Shown: positions 36,896-48,163, numbered from the stretch's first letter. The stretch is 64,000 nt of DNA from Siphonodentalium dalli (GCA_032622095.1 CP136061.1:54135762-54199761), one strand, 5' to 3'. Numbers and translations: made by a program. The notes: generated by a model from the sequence alone, not told the origin.

Positions 36896-36995
36896 NNNNN
36901 NNNNNNNNNNNNNNNNNNNNNNNNNNNNNNNNNNNNNNNNNNNNNNNNNNNNNNNNNNNNNNNNNNNNNNNNNNNNNNNNNNNNNNNNNNNNNNN
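36896..36995. other. Assembly gap (100 N)
   Basis: Exactly 100 N, a conventional placeholder length. The true gap size is unknown. Open frames running through it are not real. Confidence 0.99.
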
Positions 36996-38084
36996 GTACC
37001 GGTATACAGCTAAGCTCTAATTGACACCCCCCCCCCCTAACGACATTGGCCACTGATATTATCAGTACATGTAGTTGCGAATGTCGGTCAGTGACCAACT
37101 TTTAATGTTAATTAAACTGTAAACAAATTATTAATTGAAATATTGTTTTGTGTATAGTTAATATGGTGCATGGCGCTGATGAAAAGCTGGACTGGATGTT
37201 TACAAGGTGTCCATGTGAAAACTTAGTGCGGAGTACAGTGGTCGCAAAATATTATTCATAAGACTGTATAAAGATTATCTGCGGTTGCCACATATCAACC
37301 ACTTGACTATGGTTGAACGGCGGTATGGTATAACCGGTGTCATTAACACCCTACAACCTTGTTAAAGGGGGATGATTAATTAGAGCGTAGCTGTAGTACG
37401 TTACTAAAAGCTTGCGATTGATTCAGTTATAACATGTGTCCCAGAATTGGATCCGTATCTCCGAGATTATCCACCATTCCATAAATATATCAGAACAAAA
37501 TCACAGCATCACAGGCGGTTCGATCAAAAGAATAGCAGACTCCGTAAACTTGTTACTGACTCATGAGTCATGACTGATCTGTGACGTAATAACTCTGACT
37601 AATTTCTACAGAATTGGATGTCTCGTAATCATAGTCACCAGTGGTTGTGCATGCAACATGTAACCCCACTGCACTCAATGACTTTTGAACTTGGTCTGTC
37701 TCAGTTCACCGAAAATTGCTGCTTTCAATAATGTTAACGCCCGTTATTTTTTCGGAGGTTATATATCATCTTGTCCCGTCCATGTACAAACATAATCCAC
37801 ACAGTGCTGACAATATTCCAGGTTATTGAGAAGCCAGTTAGGTCCAATTTCACACACACAAAAAATATGTTGATGAATTTCAGAGAAGTTACTTCCCTAA
37901 TCTTAAATCCACCCAGCGAGCGAACAACGTACCTAAACCGTCATATGCTACAGCATGTAAGTCGAGTCCGAGATCGGTTCCAACATAAAATGTCTAAGTC
38001 TGATGTTTGTTTGTTTATATACTGTAAAATAAAATCTCAATCGCCTCAACTTGAAGTGGCTGGACGCCACCATTTTATCGAGAT
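36996..38084. other. Nothing recognised after the gap
   Basis: A 106-codon frame at 37771-38091 begins at TTG and lacks any known motif. Confidence 0.45.
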
Positions 38085-38220
38085 CGGCTAGTACCAAATG
38101 AATTATCACGTGATGCCATCACGTGGGTAACACTTGGGTTCCGAGATCGCCTAGTACCAAATAAATTACCACGTGATGCCGTCACGTGGGTATAAACATT
38201 TAGGTTCCGAGAGTGGATAG
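38085..38220. promoter_or_regulatory. Duplicated paired CACGTG sites
   Basis: Four CACGTG E-boxes lie at 38107-38112, 38120-38125, 38170-38175 and 38183-38188, that is two pairs with 13-bp spacing, in a 63-bp tandem unit that also has GAGATCGSCTAGTACCAAAT. CACGTG is the site for bHLH factors such as USF, Myc/Max or CLOCK. Regulatory function is inferred only. Confidence 0.4.
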
Positions 38221-38249
38221 TACCAACATGAGTGGTATTATATCAATAC

Positions 38250-38560
38250 TAGAAGGTGACCCGACTTCGTCCGGGCTTTGACATTGAATTGTCTATTTTG
38301 AAGGCCAAGGTCAAGTGGGGTCACGATTTGACCCGTCCAAAACACAGTGCCCGAACAAAAGTACCCGACAAAAGTACCCGTCGAAATCCATCCGGTTTTA
38401 CCCGATTTGACCTTGAATTGACCATTTTGAAGGTCAAGGTCAGGTGGGGTCAAACACTAACACCCCAAAAATGGTGGAAATCGGCCCTGCGGATACCGGG
38501 AAATCGGCCCAGCGGATACCGAGATACCCTATGCATCAAATTTCGTCCGTAAAAATCCGC
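38250..38560. repeat. GACCCGACTTCGTCCGGG element, copy
   Basis: AGGTGACCCGACTTCGTCCG start, with a GACCTTGAATTGACC module twice. It matches 47085-47437. The frames here are artefacts. Confidence 0.7.
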
Positions 38561-39039
38561 CAGTTTAACCCGATTTGATTTCCACTCAAGTATATAAAGT
38601 TAAACGCGCCTCATATACACACGCTCATTAATTATCAAGTTTCAACGTAAAGATAAAATAACATCGGTGCCCGAGATATCACCAAGACGTCTGAAACAGT
38701 CAAATGCATCGGCCGGTTAAGCGTTAACGTTATGACATCTAACGACGTCATAGAAGTTACGCATTGTTTTTATCCTGATGGAAGATAGTACCACTTCTTC
38801 TTGATAATTGAGGCAGATAACTAAAACGGATACATACGCATTATATATCGTTGGAAAGAGGAAACACGAAAGATTCTCACAGTGTCATTATTATGACTGG
38901 CATTTTATTATTCGCGCTGTTTCGAATCGATTTGTAAGCACCGAACTCAAATGAAAGTCCCGTAACACAGCGTAAAAACAGATTTGACCTCGGCACGTGA
39001 AAAGTTGACCTCGGATCTGAAAATCAGTAGGCCTATGTT

Positions 39040-39150
39040 ACCCCTGGCCCGAAAATACCCCCACATACCAAGTTTCATTGAAATCGGGTCGGCCGTTTTC
39101 GAGTTCATCGATTACACACAAACAAACAAACAGATCTTCCAAAATATATA
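39040..39150. repeat. Tail of a related element
   Basis: CCAAGTTTCATTGAAATCGG, CGGCCGTTTTCGAG and AAACAAACAAACAGA before CAAAATATATAATAGA. Confidence 0.55.
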
Positions 39151-39157
39151 ATAGACC

Positions 39158-39538
39158 AGCCGGTGAGCCCGACGTTGTCCGGGCTATTCATCCGGGCTAT
39201 TCCAAATTTCAAGTCGATAGCTCTACCTGTTTCCGAGATCTGGTCTGCGCATGCGCGAAGCTGGCGTCGCACAGGCTCGACGACCCGATGAAATTCGTAT
39301 CCGGGGCAAGATACATGTACATTCACATACCAAATTTCAAGTCGATAGCTCCACCCGTTTCCGAGATCTCGTCTGCGCATGCGCTGCACGGGCTCGCCAA
39401 TACGACAACGTCCACCGCCTGGTCAAACTACACACACGTACCAAGTTTCGTCCCGATCGGTCGAGAATCGTAGATTTGTATCAATGACAGACAAACAAAC
39501 ATACATACAGACAGAGGTCTTCAAAATATATACGGTAT
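39158..39538. repeat. GTGAGCCCGACGTTGTCCGGG element
   Basis: AAATTTCAAGTCGATAGCTC occurs twice. The end is GACAGACAAACAAACATACA, then CAAAATATATACGGTA. Three overlapping short frames are artefacts. Confidence 0.65.
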
Positions 39539-39598
39539 GAGATATAGAACCAAATTCTTCTTAGACATCTACCACACATGTCATGATGTCAATGTTAA

Positions 39599-40047
39599 AG
39601 GTACCGTACTCAGTCCGATTAAGCGCCCCTAAATTACTATTTCTTTGGTTTCAAGTTCAAGGGTAAAAAATATTTTATTTGAGTTGAGAAACTCGCCCAT
39701 CAAATCTCAGAGTGATCAGATATTGATTTTTGAAGTTTGTTATTTCTCGAGATGTGTACCGGTACTAATAATTGCCCCAGAAACACTTATTCAAACGGAC
39801 GAAGATAGATAACTCTAAAATCAAGTGGTAATAATAACGCAATTTTGACCGAGACCATCCTTTTGATGGCGTGTTTCTGGGCCAGAAACAATAGAAATAA
39901 CAAAACTTCAAAAATTTATATCTGATCATTCTGAGCGTTGATGGGTACATGTAGGTTCCTTGGACTCCAATCAAATATTTTTTTAACCCCCGAAGACAAA
40001 GAAATATAATTTAGTAATTTATGAGGGTCTGATCGGATTGAGTACCT
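39599..40047. mobile_element. TTAA-flanked foldback MITE, copy 1 (449 bp)
   Basis: Ends AGGTAC...ACTCAGTCCGAT and inverse lie between TTAA at 39595-39598 and 40048-40051. The arms are about 150 bp. TTAA targets are used by piggyBac-like transposases. Confidence 0.78.
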
Positions 40048-40142
40048 TTAACAGCTATGACTAATTTTTCAGAATGATCCGACCAAAGGAACAACATGTA
40101 GCCGGCGCCAAACAATTTAGTCATACAAAGAGCAAAATCCAA

Positions 40143-40310
40143 GATGGCTGCCAGCGGCCATGTTTTATTGACGATTGACCCCAAAATGACTCGTTCCCTT
40201 CTTCATGTCAATGTTTAGGTTAGAAGGAACTAAATGGGCCTAAAAGGCCTCAGTGTTGAAGTGTGGCCCTGCCCACTAAATTTGCTACAGCGGCTCAAAA
40301 ATATTTTTCC
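40143..40310. repeat. Repeat pair, GGTTAGAAGGAACTA, copy 1
   Basis: GCCTCAGTGTTGAAGTGTGG and CCCACTAAATTTGCTACA match 41960-42055. The upstream word ACCCCAAAATGACTCGTTCC recurs at 40503. Confidence 0.6.
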
Positions 40311-40524
40311 GGCAAGTCTTTTTGACTGTTTTTGCAATGAGTTTGGCTTAAAACACATCTATATGTTAATATTAACCTAAATGACAAATTTCATGATGTC
40401 AGATCAGACAAACAGTATACATGTAGCCTGTAGCCCATGCTAATGGATTGAATTTTGAAATCCAACATGGCCACTGGCAGCCATTGTTTTTTTGGCCGAA
40501 TGACCCCAAAATGACTCGTTCCTA

Positions 40525-40858
40525 CCCTGCTGAACAAAACTGCGGTTAGGGTTGCCACCGCGGCCGAAATGCAACTACACCGCGTTCCACCGGCTAACTA
40601 CAGTTGGGCAGCGGTATAATTGCCATTCAGCATGGTGTAGTTGCCACAGTGTACTTTCATCAAACTGAAAAAAGACAATACAAACCAGAAATCTAACCAC
40701 GGTGTACATGCCATTAGACTGCGAGGGCAGTTGCAGTGAACTTGCAGTGTACTTGCCGTTCGGCCGTGGTGCTCAACTGCAGTTACAAACTCTGACACAG
40801 AGGCCGAACGGCAAATACACTACGGTGCCAATGGACACTTTTTTTTTGTCCAACAGGC
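40525..40858. mobile_element. CCCTGCTGG MITE, copy 1
   Basis: TA-flanked, with ends like CCCTGCTGGACAAAACAAG (partly decayed on the left). The interior repeats CGGTGTACTTGCCGTTCGGC-like blocks. Confidence 0.72.
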
Positions 40859-41273
40859 TATTTACATGTCAATGTTAACATCCATGACTAATAGTATGCA
40901 CAGAAATTCAGGTACAGCTGTTAACAGTGAATTCCCCCCCCCCCCAGGGCCTCTGCAAATCTCTGTTTTAGTGTTAAGGGGGGTGGGTGTCCAAAAATGG
41001 CCGGCAAAAACTGCCGAAAACAGAACAAGTTTTGGACGCGGGGTGGGTGGGTCCCCAAGAAGGGTCGAAAGAAAAAAATCAGCATACATGCCTGAAAAAT
41101 ATTTCCAACCCCACCCCCCTGATTTACCAGGAAAATTTCGATGGGAATTTGTCCTTGCTGTCGGCAATTATGGGAATGTCCGTTCATTAATCAAAGAAGT
41201 AATATTCGGGAATTGATCAGTATCGTCTGCAGTTCAACATTAAAAATGATGGGTGCCTCGTGGTCACCACATA

Positions 41274-41520
41274 CCCTGCTGGACAAAACAAGTGTCCACT
41301 TAACCGCGGTGCGGTTAGCGTTGCAACCGCAGCTGAAATGCAACTACACTGCAGCTCAACCGGCTAACAACAGTTGGGGCGCGGTGTACTTGTCGTTCAA
41401 CCATGGTGTAGTTGCCGCGGTGTACGTCCATTAAACTGAAAAAAAAACGATACAAACCAGAAATCTAACCACGGTGTACATGCCGTTCGGCCGCGGTGTA
41501 CTTGCCTTCGTTAAACTGAA
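41274..41520. mobile_element. CCCTGCTGG MITE, copy 2, right-truncated
   Basis: The intact left end CCCTGCTGGACAAAACAAG follows TA. Homology stops near 41520, shortly before a 29-C run. Confidence 0.72.
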
Positions 41521-41560
41521 CTTCCCGGGTTTCTGAATAAAATGGCAGATTTTTATAACT

Positions 41561-41589
41561 CCCCCCCCCCCCCCCCCCCCCCCCCCCCC
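41561..41589. repeat. 29-base poly-C run
   Basis: The longest homopolymer in the window. Other long runs are 45356-45375 (C), 27206-27225 (G) and 6982-7002 (G). Confidence 0.95.
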
Positions 41590-41959
41590 GTACCTGGAAG
41601 CTATGAATTTCCATGTGGTCGACAAGTTGGCAGCTACAAGGTTAAAACTGTTCGGGATATCGAGTATTTTTTCGATAGTCAGTTATCCACCAATAGATAT
41701 TAAGATATCGATGTGAAGTGGTTCCTCACTTAAATGAGCACACCAGATACAGAACATTTGGTGATAAATGTGCGAAAATCTCACTGAGGTCATTAGGTGC
41801 AAATATTCTCCACACCGCGAAAAATGGCCATAAAATCAAAATCTGGTGTAGTATAATGTCTAACTACATGTATGTATGCTTCGCCAAACTGACAACAACG
41901 ATTAGATTATATTCCAACATACCGGTAGGCCGAAATATGAAAAACTTGATTTTGTGTGC

Positions 41960-42055
41960 TAAAGTTAGGTTAGAAGGAACTATGTACTTGTACCAAAAAT
42001 GTTACCATAGGCCTCAGTGTTAAAGTTTGGCCCCGCCCACTAAATTTGCTACATA
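41960..42055. repeat. Repeat pair, GGTTAGAAGGAACTA, copy 2
   Basis: Same block order as 40143-40310. Confidence 0.6.
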
Positions 42056-42136
42056 CGAATTGCATGAAATCATAAATTTCGTGAAGCCCTTCCCTTCGCG
42101 CATCTTTTGTACTTGTCAATAGGATAATAATAAATA

Positions 42137-42573
42137 CTCTTGGGCTCCAAATAAACATGCATGCACGTTTATTATTTTATTGGTTAATTTCCCCCCTGCA
42201 CAGTGCTTATTTGGGTCTGCATGTTTATTAATTTTGATGCTATGAAAATTGAAATCAACACAAACTCAAGATTTCTATGATTCAGATATCAAAATGTTGA
42301 GCTTACCGGTATTACTTTATGCATGTACATGTATATGGCATACATGTGAACATTTAAATATTGAATAAAACACCACATGACACATACTGTCTTGATTCCT
42401 ATACTTGACCTTAGTACAATACAAATACTTGGTTTAACCACAGTTAATGTGTTGATGTTTTGCTCAGAGTCCCCCCCTGCACTATTATTTGGGTCTGCAC
42501 GTTTATTAACTTTCAATGGAATTTACCCCCTGCACTATTATTTGGGCCTGCACTTTTATTTGGAGCCCAAGAG
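42137..42573. mobile_element. CTCTTGGGCTCC MITE (437 bp)
   Basis: Perfect 19-bp ends CTCTTGGGCTCCAAATAAA, flanked by TA (42135-42136, 42574-42575). Subterminal CTGCACTATTATTTGGGTCT repeats lie near both ends. No open frame of interest. Confidence 0.82.
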
Positions 42574-42717
42574 TAGGGGTGGGGATATCTTTTTTTTTCT
42601 TCAGGTTTTTTTGGTCAAATTTTCAAGAACTGCGTATATGCATCGGTGTGGCACTGTGCATGTTAAAGAACTGAACTTGAGTCACTACATGGTTATATAA
42701 CTTATACCGTAGATGTA

Positions 42718-43104
42718 CCCTGCTGGACAAAACAAGTGTCCACTTAACTGCGGTGAGTGTTGCCACCGCGGCCAAAATGCAACTACACCGTGGCTCCACC
42801 AGCTAACTACAGTTGGGTCGAGGTGTAATTGCCATTCGGCATGGTGTAGTTGCCACGGTGTATTTTCATCAAACTGAAAAATTACAATACAAGACAATAC
42901 AAACCAGAAATCTAACCACTGTGTACATGCCATTCGACCGCGAGGGTAGTTGCCTTTTCGGCTTTTGGCTGCAGTGAACTTGCCGTTTGGCCGCGGTGCT
43001 CAACTGCAGTGCAGTTACTATTACTAACTCTGACACAGCGGCCGAACGGCAAATACACCGCGGTGCCAATCAGGCCCAATGGACACTTGTTTTGTCCAGC
43101 GGGG
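42718..43104. mobile_element. CCCTGCTGG MITE, copy 3, complete (387 bp)
   Basis: CCCTGCTGGACAAAACAAG and its near-perfect inverse, between TA at 42716-42717 and 43105-43106. It is the best preserved member. Confidence 0.82.
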
Positions 43105-43111
43105 TACACTG

Positions 43112-43176
43112 TAAAGTTATGCGGTCGTGGTAGCACCTGGACCATTGATGTCTATAACCAGAATTTGTTCCTGCAC
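43112..43176. repeat. Short repeat pair, copy 2
   Basis: GCGGTCGTGGTAGCACCTGG matches 7955-8025. Confidence 0.5.
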
Positions 43177-44405
43177 TGAAAATGAAATACTATTACTAGT
43201 ATAGTAGTAACTAGTATCAACACTGACAACAGACACAGAATGAGAATACAGATGCCTCGAAATTAGGAATATATTAATTTCCAACAATAATGTCAATATG
43301 CATAAACTTTGATAAACTTTTGTTTTAATACCGATTTTCATATTGTCATGCTATTTTGCATCAAATATTATATCTAGTTCATCGTGAGAAACGAAGGCAT
43401 TTGTGATTTTTTTGTGCGAAAATGGTCGGCAACCTAACCTTTGCACCTTTGATTTTGAACACCGTGACCTTGTGACTTCTCTGTCTAAAATTTGCTATCA
43501 AATATGTTGTTCAACTGGTATTCGTACGGTAGGCTAACTCGGCACATAATGCTTACCTCGGTGCTATGCATATACTCCGTCTGGGCAACTATGGATGTTC
43601 TTTCTATTGTTATTAACTGATCCGATTTAATCGTACCTGTATTCAGCACCCATTATTTAGATTTTTTTGTAATGTTATCAACGGACTATTTTTGCGTACA
43701 ATTACTACTAGCCTAATTCAAAACAAACTCGTAATTTCATTCGCTCGTTATACAAATACATAAATTGTCAACCAGTCATCAATAATTATAATCACATAAT
43801 TTATATTCCGTCTTTCTTTTGTGAATATAATGACTCAAATGATTAAAATGTTGGGAACTATTTTTTTTCTCGCCGATGTTACGACGAGCAGTACAATGGA
43901 TTTCCTTGGTAACCGTTCATTTTAAATTTAAAGGGAAACAGCTGAAAGTGTATCGCTCTGAAGTTATAATTTTGGTTTGTCGGCTTCGAGCTTTGACAAT
44001 CCTCCATCAATGTTCTAGGCGAAAACATCGATATAAATTTAAAGCCAAGCTCCAAATGTCCAAGATGAAAACTAGAATTGTGTTTTGAGGCAAACAGTTT
44101 TAATAATTGAATGAAATATGTAGACAAAACTTTTACAATTCCCGTTTCCCAATTTCAGCACTTTTCGTCTTTTGACGTTTTTGTCTGATTTTGATAAATT
44201 TTATGAAACATATCGTCAGCAAATTTACAAAATGTTTCGCCATTCATGTTCATGGTATTTACTATGTAATGGAGTATAACTCACCTTTGCTGAAAAAGAC
44301 ATTTATATTTGCTCCTGGCCACTGTAATCAGTTATGTTAATTATTATGAAATTCGAGGTGGAACTCAAGCAATGGAAATGGAGTCAAAGTCAACCATAGT
44401 AATTG
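43177..44405. other. Nothing recognised
   Basis: AT-rich. ACTAGTATAGTAGTAACTAGT at about 43195-43215 is a small palindrome. Confidence 0.45.
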
Positions 44406-44560
44406 ATAAGTAACGTTAATTTTGATTGGTAATTGATCAGTAATGTTAATTTTGATTGGTCAACGACATAGAACTTCGGAAAACCGAGAACATCACGAAG
44501 TAGGTTAGTGGGTCTCCGACAACATCATTAAGTAGGTTCGTGGGTCTCCGACATCTATAT
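44406..44560. repeat. Two short tandem duplications
   Basis: GTTAATTTTGATTGGT occurs twice about 30 bp apart, then AAGTAGGTTAGTGGGTCTCC twice about 31 bp apart. Confidence 0.75.
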
Positions 44561-44673
44561 TTAGTAATCAATTACCATATATACTATATATATAGTCTAT
44601 TTATAGATTTCCCGCCAAAACATCGAATAGTATAGGGTAGATCTCGCATACACGTATATGCTTATCGCTCGCG

Positions 44674-44698
44674 AACGAGACCCCTGCGGGGTCTCGTT
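44674..44698. repeat. Perfect 11-bp stem-loop
   Basis: AACGAGACCCC-TGC-GGGGTCTCGTT. It is not followed by a T-run, so I do not call it a terminator. Confidence 0.7.
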
Positions 44699-44719
44699 TC
44701 GGGCTCGCTATAACGAACA

Positions 44720-44995
44720 TGTAGATACTTTGGTTTTATTATACGCGAATTAGTTACTTTGGTTTTATTATACGCGAATTAGTGTTCCTGCTGTTCCACA
44801 TTTACAAATCCGTATATACGTTCCATACGCATCCCGTTGACGTCACATGACGTTCCCTTCTATCATTAAAACTGAACTATAAAATAAAAGCTCATCACTC
44901 GTGACAAACAAGCATTGTATGTGCTTGAATAAACCTTGTAACTACTTTTGGTTTTAATTCACAGTTCTAGTACGGGTGAAATGTTATAAACACAG
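44720..44995 (+). mobile_element. Possible solo LTR-like segment
   Basis: A CRE-like TGACGTCA (44838-44845), TATAAAAT (44878-44885) and AATAAA (44928-44933) lie within 100 bp in the order of a compact U3-R. Start TGTAGATACT and end ATAAACACA give TG...CA, with flanks GAACA and GAACG. No second LTR, primer-binding site or pol is found. Confidence 0.3.
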
Positions 44996-46563
44996 AACGA
45001 CACGTGTGTTATTGGGTTTGTCGATACGGCTCTTGTGCCATCGCGGAATGATAGAACTCGAGGCTATATGCCACTTGTCCTGTCGTTCAGCGCGATAGCA
45101 CTCGTGGCGTATTGTAGTGTTTTTTTGGTCATCAATTATTTATCATGGATGACAAACAAAACAATGAAAAGCCCTTGGTCGGAAGCTAATACAAAATAGG
45201 TCACATTTGACCATATAAAGAAGTCGAGCACGATTCGGCCAATTCCGGAACTGCACGGTGTTGCTCTCCTGGTGTATTCGAATCCGTATCTTATATTATT
45301 ATGCATGTTCTCGATATTTCTCCCAGACCGAATTCAACCAAATTTTGTGTGGTGACCCCCCCCCCCCCCCCCCCCGGCGTATGGATTAATGGCGTTAGTT
45401 TTTCAAAATATTATTTTAAAAAAATTAATTTAAAAAAATTAATTTTAAAAGCAATAAGTTAAGGACTTTGCTAAACCAATTTTCCCCAAATTTGATGGAG
45501 TCAAAATAGAGGATTGTGTTCACGTTTATTAGCAATCATCACAGCAACCAAACCCATGAATGCAAAATTTTAAGAGCATAATTCATGGTGGATTATGTTA
45601 GAAGTTCTAAATGTGAAATTTATAGAGGTTTATAAAATATATTTTTTCGAACCCAAATTCAACAAACACAAAGTCCATATCGAAGAAAAAAATATGGCAA
45701 TGTGTACTGAACACAGTGAAAAATTATGAACAATAAAATAATATTCATATTTATCAAGCGTTCTTTGATAAAAAATACAGAGAACCAATTGTTCACAAAT
45801 GGTAGAACAACTTTCCTAACATTGCTGGTTGGGAGGTGACAGTTAAGTATTAATGTATGTGGACAGTGGTGTGTTGTGAATCTCTTGAAAAAAGAATTGT
45901 GTAATTCTCAATCTGGGTATACCCTGTAGCCCAGAAACTATGTCACCAATCAGGAGATAATATTATCCTGGGTCAGCACCTGTTGATCATAATCCCAGCT
46001 GGCATGAGTGACGAGTGAACATTAACTTGACCCATCAAATTCAGCTTCTGAACATCATTACTGAGCAATGAAATCAACCATTTGTAAACAACTGCTCCCA
46101 AGCCAAAAATCAAAAGAACAGTCAAGAAATGTGTTATATTTTTATTGTTCATCATTCTTCAGTTTTCAGTACACATACATATTTTTTTTAGATAGATTGA
46201 TTATCTCTTTATATAACAATTTTAAAATAGTTTCATGGGTATAAAATAATAAATATGAATTGAAGACCCATGTCCGGGAAAGCTTCTATCAATTAATATT
46301 GATTTTATTTCGAATATTTTTTTTATAAAATGAGATGATTAAGTGGGACACTTTATTGTTCTATTTTAGAACAGACCACTCAGGCGATGCCATATAGCGA
46401 CCTAGAGCATTAGGGTGTTCCCATAGCTATGGCCCGAACATCAAATGCCCCAGATTTTGTATTGTTTTATTTCGTTATACAGTTATACGCGATAATGAGT
46501 TTAATTAACGTTTATTTGTGACAAAATTACAAAATAAAATGTCTGGTCTCTGTTAATAGTAAT
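44996..46563. other. No gene recognised
   Basis: A 20-C run at 45356-45375 and tandem TTTAAAAAAATTAA words at 45415-45450. Otherwise plain AT-rich sequence. Confidence 0.45.
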
Positions 46564-46624
46564 CACTATTGTTCGTTAGCTAAACAACCACACGTGTTTA
46601 GACCAGAAACTATTCGAAATATAG
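46564..46624. repeat. Left direct repeat flanking the RT remnant
   Basis: About 60 bp, starting CACTATTGTTCGTTAGC, recurs in the same orientation at 47012-47070 with a few differences. The two copies bracket the reverse-transcriptase fragment. Confidence 0.75.
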
Positions 46625-46737
46625 TCCATATTAATCGATTCGATAGAAGAATTTCCGGATAGGGGTCTTCGATTCATATCTAATATCTTTTAACTTGGTA
46701 TCTATATAACACATGTTTACAAAGAGATAGACCATCT
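46625..46737. repeat. Short interspersed repeat adjoining the RT remnant, copy 1
   Basis: The segment with TTTCCGGATAGGGGTCTTCG and a tail AGAGATAGACCATCTTTA recurs at 48929-49032. It probably represents 3' sequence of the same retroelement lineage. Confidence 0.55.
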
Positions 46738-46989
46738 TTAATTGACTCTTACATATGTTATATAATACTTATGTGAATCTATTTTCAATCGTTTGTATGA
46801 ATATGTGACCCATATTTCTGCCCCATAAAGAAGTATTGGTTTCATTGTGTGATCTAATTTATGCAATAATGATTTTGTACCAGGCTGTTGATCCAGGAAA
46901 CATTTACGAATTTTAAAAAAGGCTTTAAGTGCTCTATTGTGAAGTACTTGTGTTGCGCATTGAAATTTACCAGAGGCTGAGAATTCCAA
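46738..46989 (-). pseudogene. Non-LTR retrotransposon reverse-transcriptase C-terminal fragment
   Basis: A short minus-strand frame of about 83 residues contains FSASGKFQ, then VLHNRALKAFFKIRK, then KPILLYGAEIW. This order (a sheet reading 'SASGKF', a helix with 'NRALKA', then 'KPILLYG.EIWG') is typical of the thumb/C-terminal region of LINE reverse transcriptases of the CR1/Jockey/RTE type. The catalytic core with its YxDD box is absent, the frame ends soon after EIW, and no endonuclease is nearby. It is a dead 5'- and 3'-truncated remnant, flanked by about 60-bp direct repeats (46564-46624 and 47012-47070). The superfamily assignment is good; the clade is uncertain. Confidence 0.7.
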
Positions 46990-47011
46990 CCCATTTCTGG
47001 TCTGTTAACAG

Positions 47012-47070
47012 CACTATTGTTCGTTAGCTAAACAACCACACGTTTTAGACCAGAAAATATTCGAAATATA
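47012..47070. repeat. Right direct repeat flanking the RT remnant
   Basis: Second copy of the repeat at 46564-46624. It is too long for a usual LINE target duplication, so a local duplication is as likely. Confidence 0.75.
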
Positions 47071-47084
47071 ATCAACTAGCAGGT

Positions 47085-47437
47085 GACCCGACTTCGTCCG
47101 GGCTTTGACCTTGAATTGACCATTTTGAAGGTCAAGATCAGGTCGGGGTAACGATTTGACCAGTCCAAAACACTCCCCCGACAAAAGTATCCCTAGGTAT
47201 CAAATTTCGTCGAAATCCGTTAATTTTTTATTTAATTTTAGTTAACTCTGCCTTTTTAATGAAGAGAAATGATGGTACCCGTCCCGTGATTGTACCCGTC
47301 CCTAAAAGAGGTACGTTTGTGGGTACCCGTTTCAAGGTGAAGATCACCTCGGGCGGAAAAACTTACCCGATGAAAATCTCCCCCGTTCCTTGGAACCCCT
47401 AAGTACGAAGACAGACATAAGAATCACACAACACGCT
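47085..47437. repeat. GACCCGACTTCGTCCGGG element, left half
   Basis: Same start as 38250. Interrupted by the giant foldback and resumed at 48651-48928. Confidence 0.7.
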
Positions 47438-47476
47438 GATGTCTTGATACAGACACACTCACGTCTGGCCCCAGAC

Positions 47477-47931
47477 ACAGGTCCCCAGAACAAAAATTGA
47501 CCCCACCCCCAATAATACTTAATCCTATAGAAAGGTATCCAACTTGGCCCGGCCTAATTTTTTATTATTTTTACAATGTCCACAATCAGGTTAAAATACA
47601 CCAAAATAATTTTTGTAACATAAATGCCTCATATATAGTTAGAAAGATATGTTATTACTCTTCAATTTGATGCATCTCCTGTAAAAATCGGTTAAGAAAA
47701 ATTCTGGTTATGAGCACAGGTCTGACGCAAACCGACTGTAAAATTTCACTCGTTCGACATGATGTCCGCTAAACTCGATCAAAAAGTGCGATTTTTACAC
47801 CGACTTGGGCTTCAAAAACACAATCGATGGTTAGTAGAATATATATATTATACATCATTAGCAGCGGAATTGTTTACTGACCCACCCAAACCAATCACGC
47901 TACATCACGGCATCGTATCTCTCGTATTTAT
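47477..47931. mobile_element. Giant foldback element, left arm (455 bp)
   Basis: This arm is the reverse complement of 48189-48643. By eye I count about seven substitutions and no indel, roughly 98% identity. The two arms are separated by a 257-bp loop. The pair sits inside an older interspersed repeat, and the sequence on both sides contains a copy of CGAATCACAC-like flanking sequence (47410-47437 and 48651-48676), consistent with an insertion accompanied by a direct duplication of about 25 bp. Confidence 0.85.
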
Positions 47932-47968
47932 TGAAAAATTCATTTTCATAAACCCGGAAGGAAAGTGA
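47759..47968 (+). CDS. Small open frame in the left foldback arm, unknown product
   Basis: I do not recognise this frame of 69 residues. It starts MMSAKLDQKVRFLHRLGL at an ATG-ATG pair and contains an aromatic-rich LVEYIYYTSLAAELF segment and PPKPITLHHGIVSLVF. It is duplicated on the other strand in the right arm with one residue changed (W/R at position 24). Duplication follows from the palindrome and is not in itself evidence of selection. The last 11 codons lie in the loop and differ from the partner. No signal peptide is clear. It may be an exon fragment captured by the element or a chance frame. Confidence 0.25.
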   Translation: MMSAKLDQKVRFLHRLGLQKHNRWLVEYIYYTSLAAELFTDPPKPITLHHGIVSLVFIEKFIFINPEGK

Positions 47969-48163
47969 ATTTTTCCAAAGGCATCCATTTGTCGGGGTCG
48001 GCTATGTGTACTCTCTATAGTTCATACCCAACACAATATATAACGAAGAAGTAGTGTATACTACTGTATATACGCTCTAAATATTTATGGAGTTATATTT
48101 CTGTCCATATGTATGTTTTCAAATCGGCATTCGTGTTAATTCAGTCTTTGTGTATTTATTTAA

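Noticed and set aside
36842-37098. Open frames crossing the N gap on both strands
   Set aside because: N bases translate as X; the frames are artefacts of the gap.
37771-38091. 106-codon frame
   Set aside because: Starts at TTG, no motif, and the end runs into a tandem repeat.
39078-39487. 131-codon and overlapping frames
   Set aside because: They lie in an interspersed repeat with duplicated AAATTTCAAGTCGATAGCTC blocks; no known domain.
40862-41216. 116-codon plus and 101-codon minus frames
   Set aside because: They overlap each other and poly-C tracts between MITE copies; proline/glycine-rich translation of simple sequence.
44674-44698. Histone-mRNA-type or terminator stem-loop
   Set aside because: Stem and loop sequence do not match the histone 3' consensus, and there is no T-run for a Pol III or bacterial terminator.
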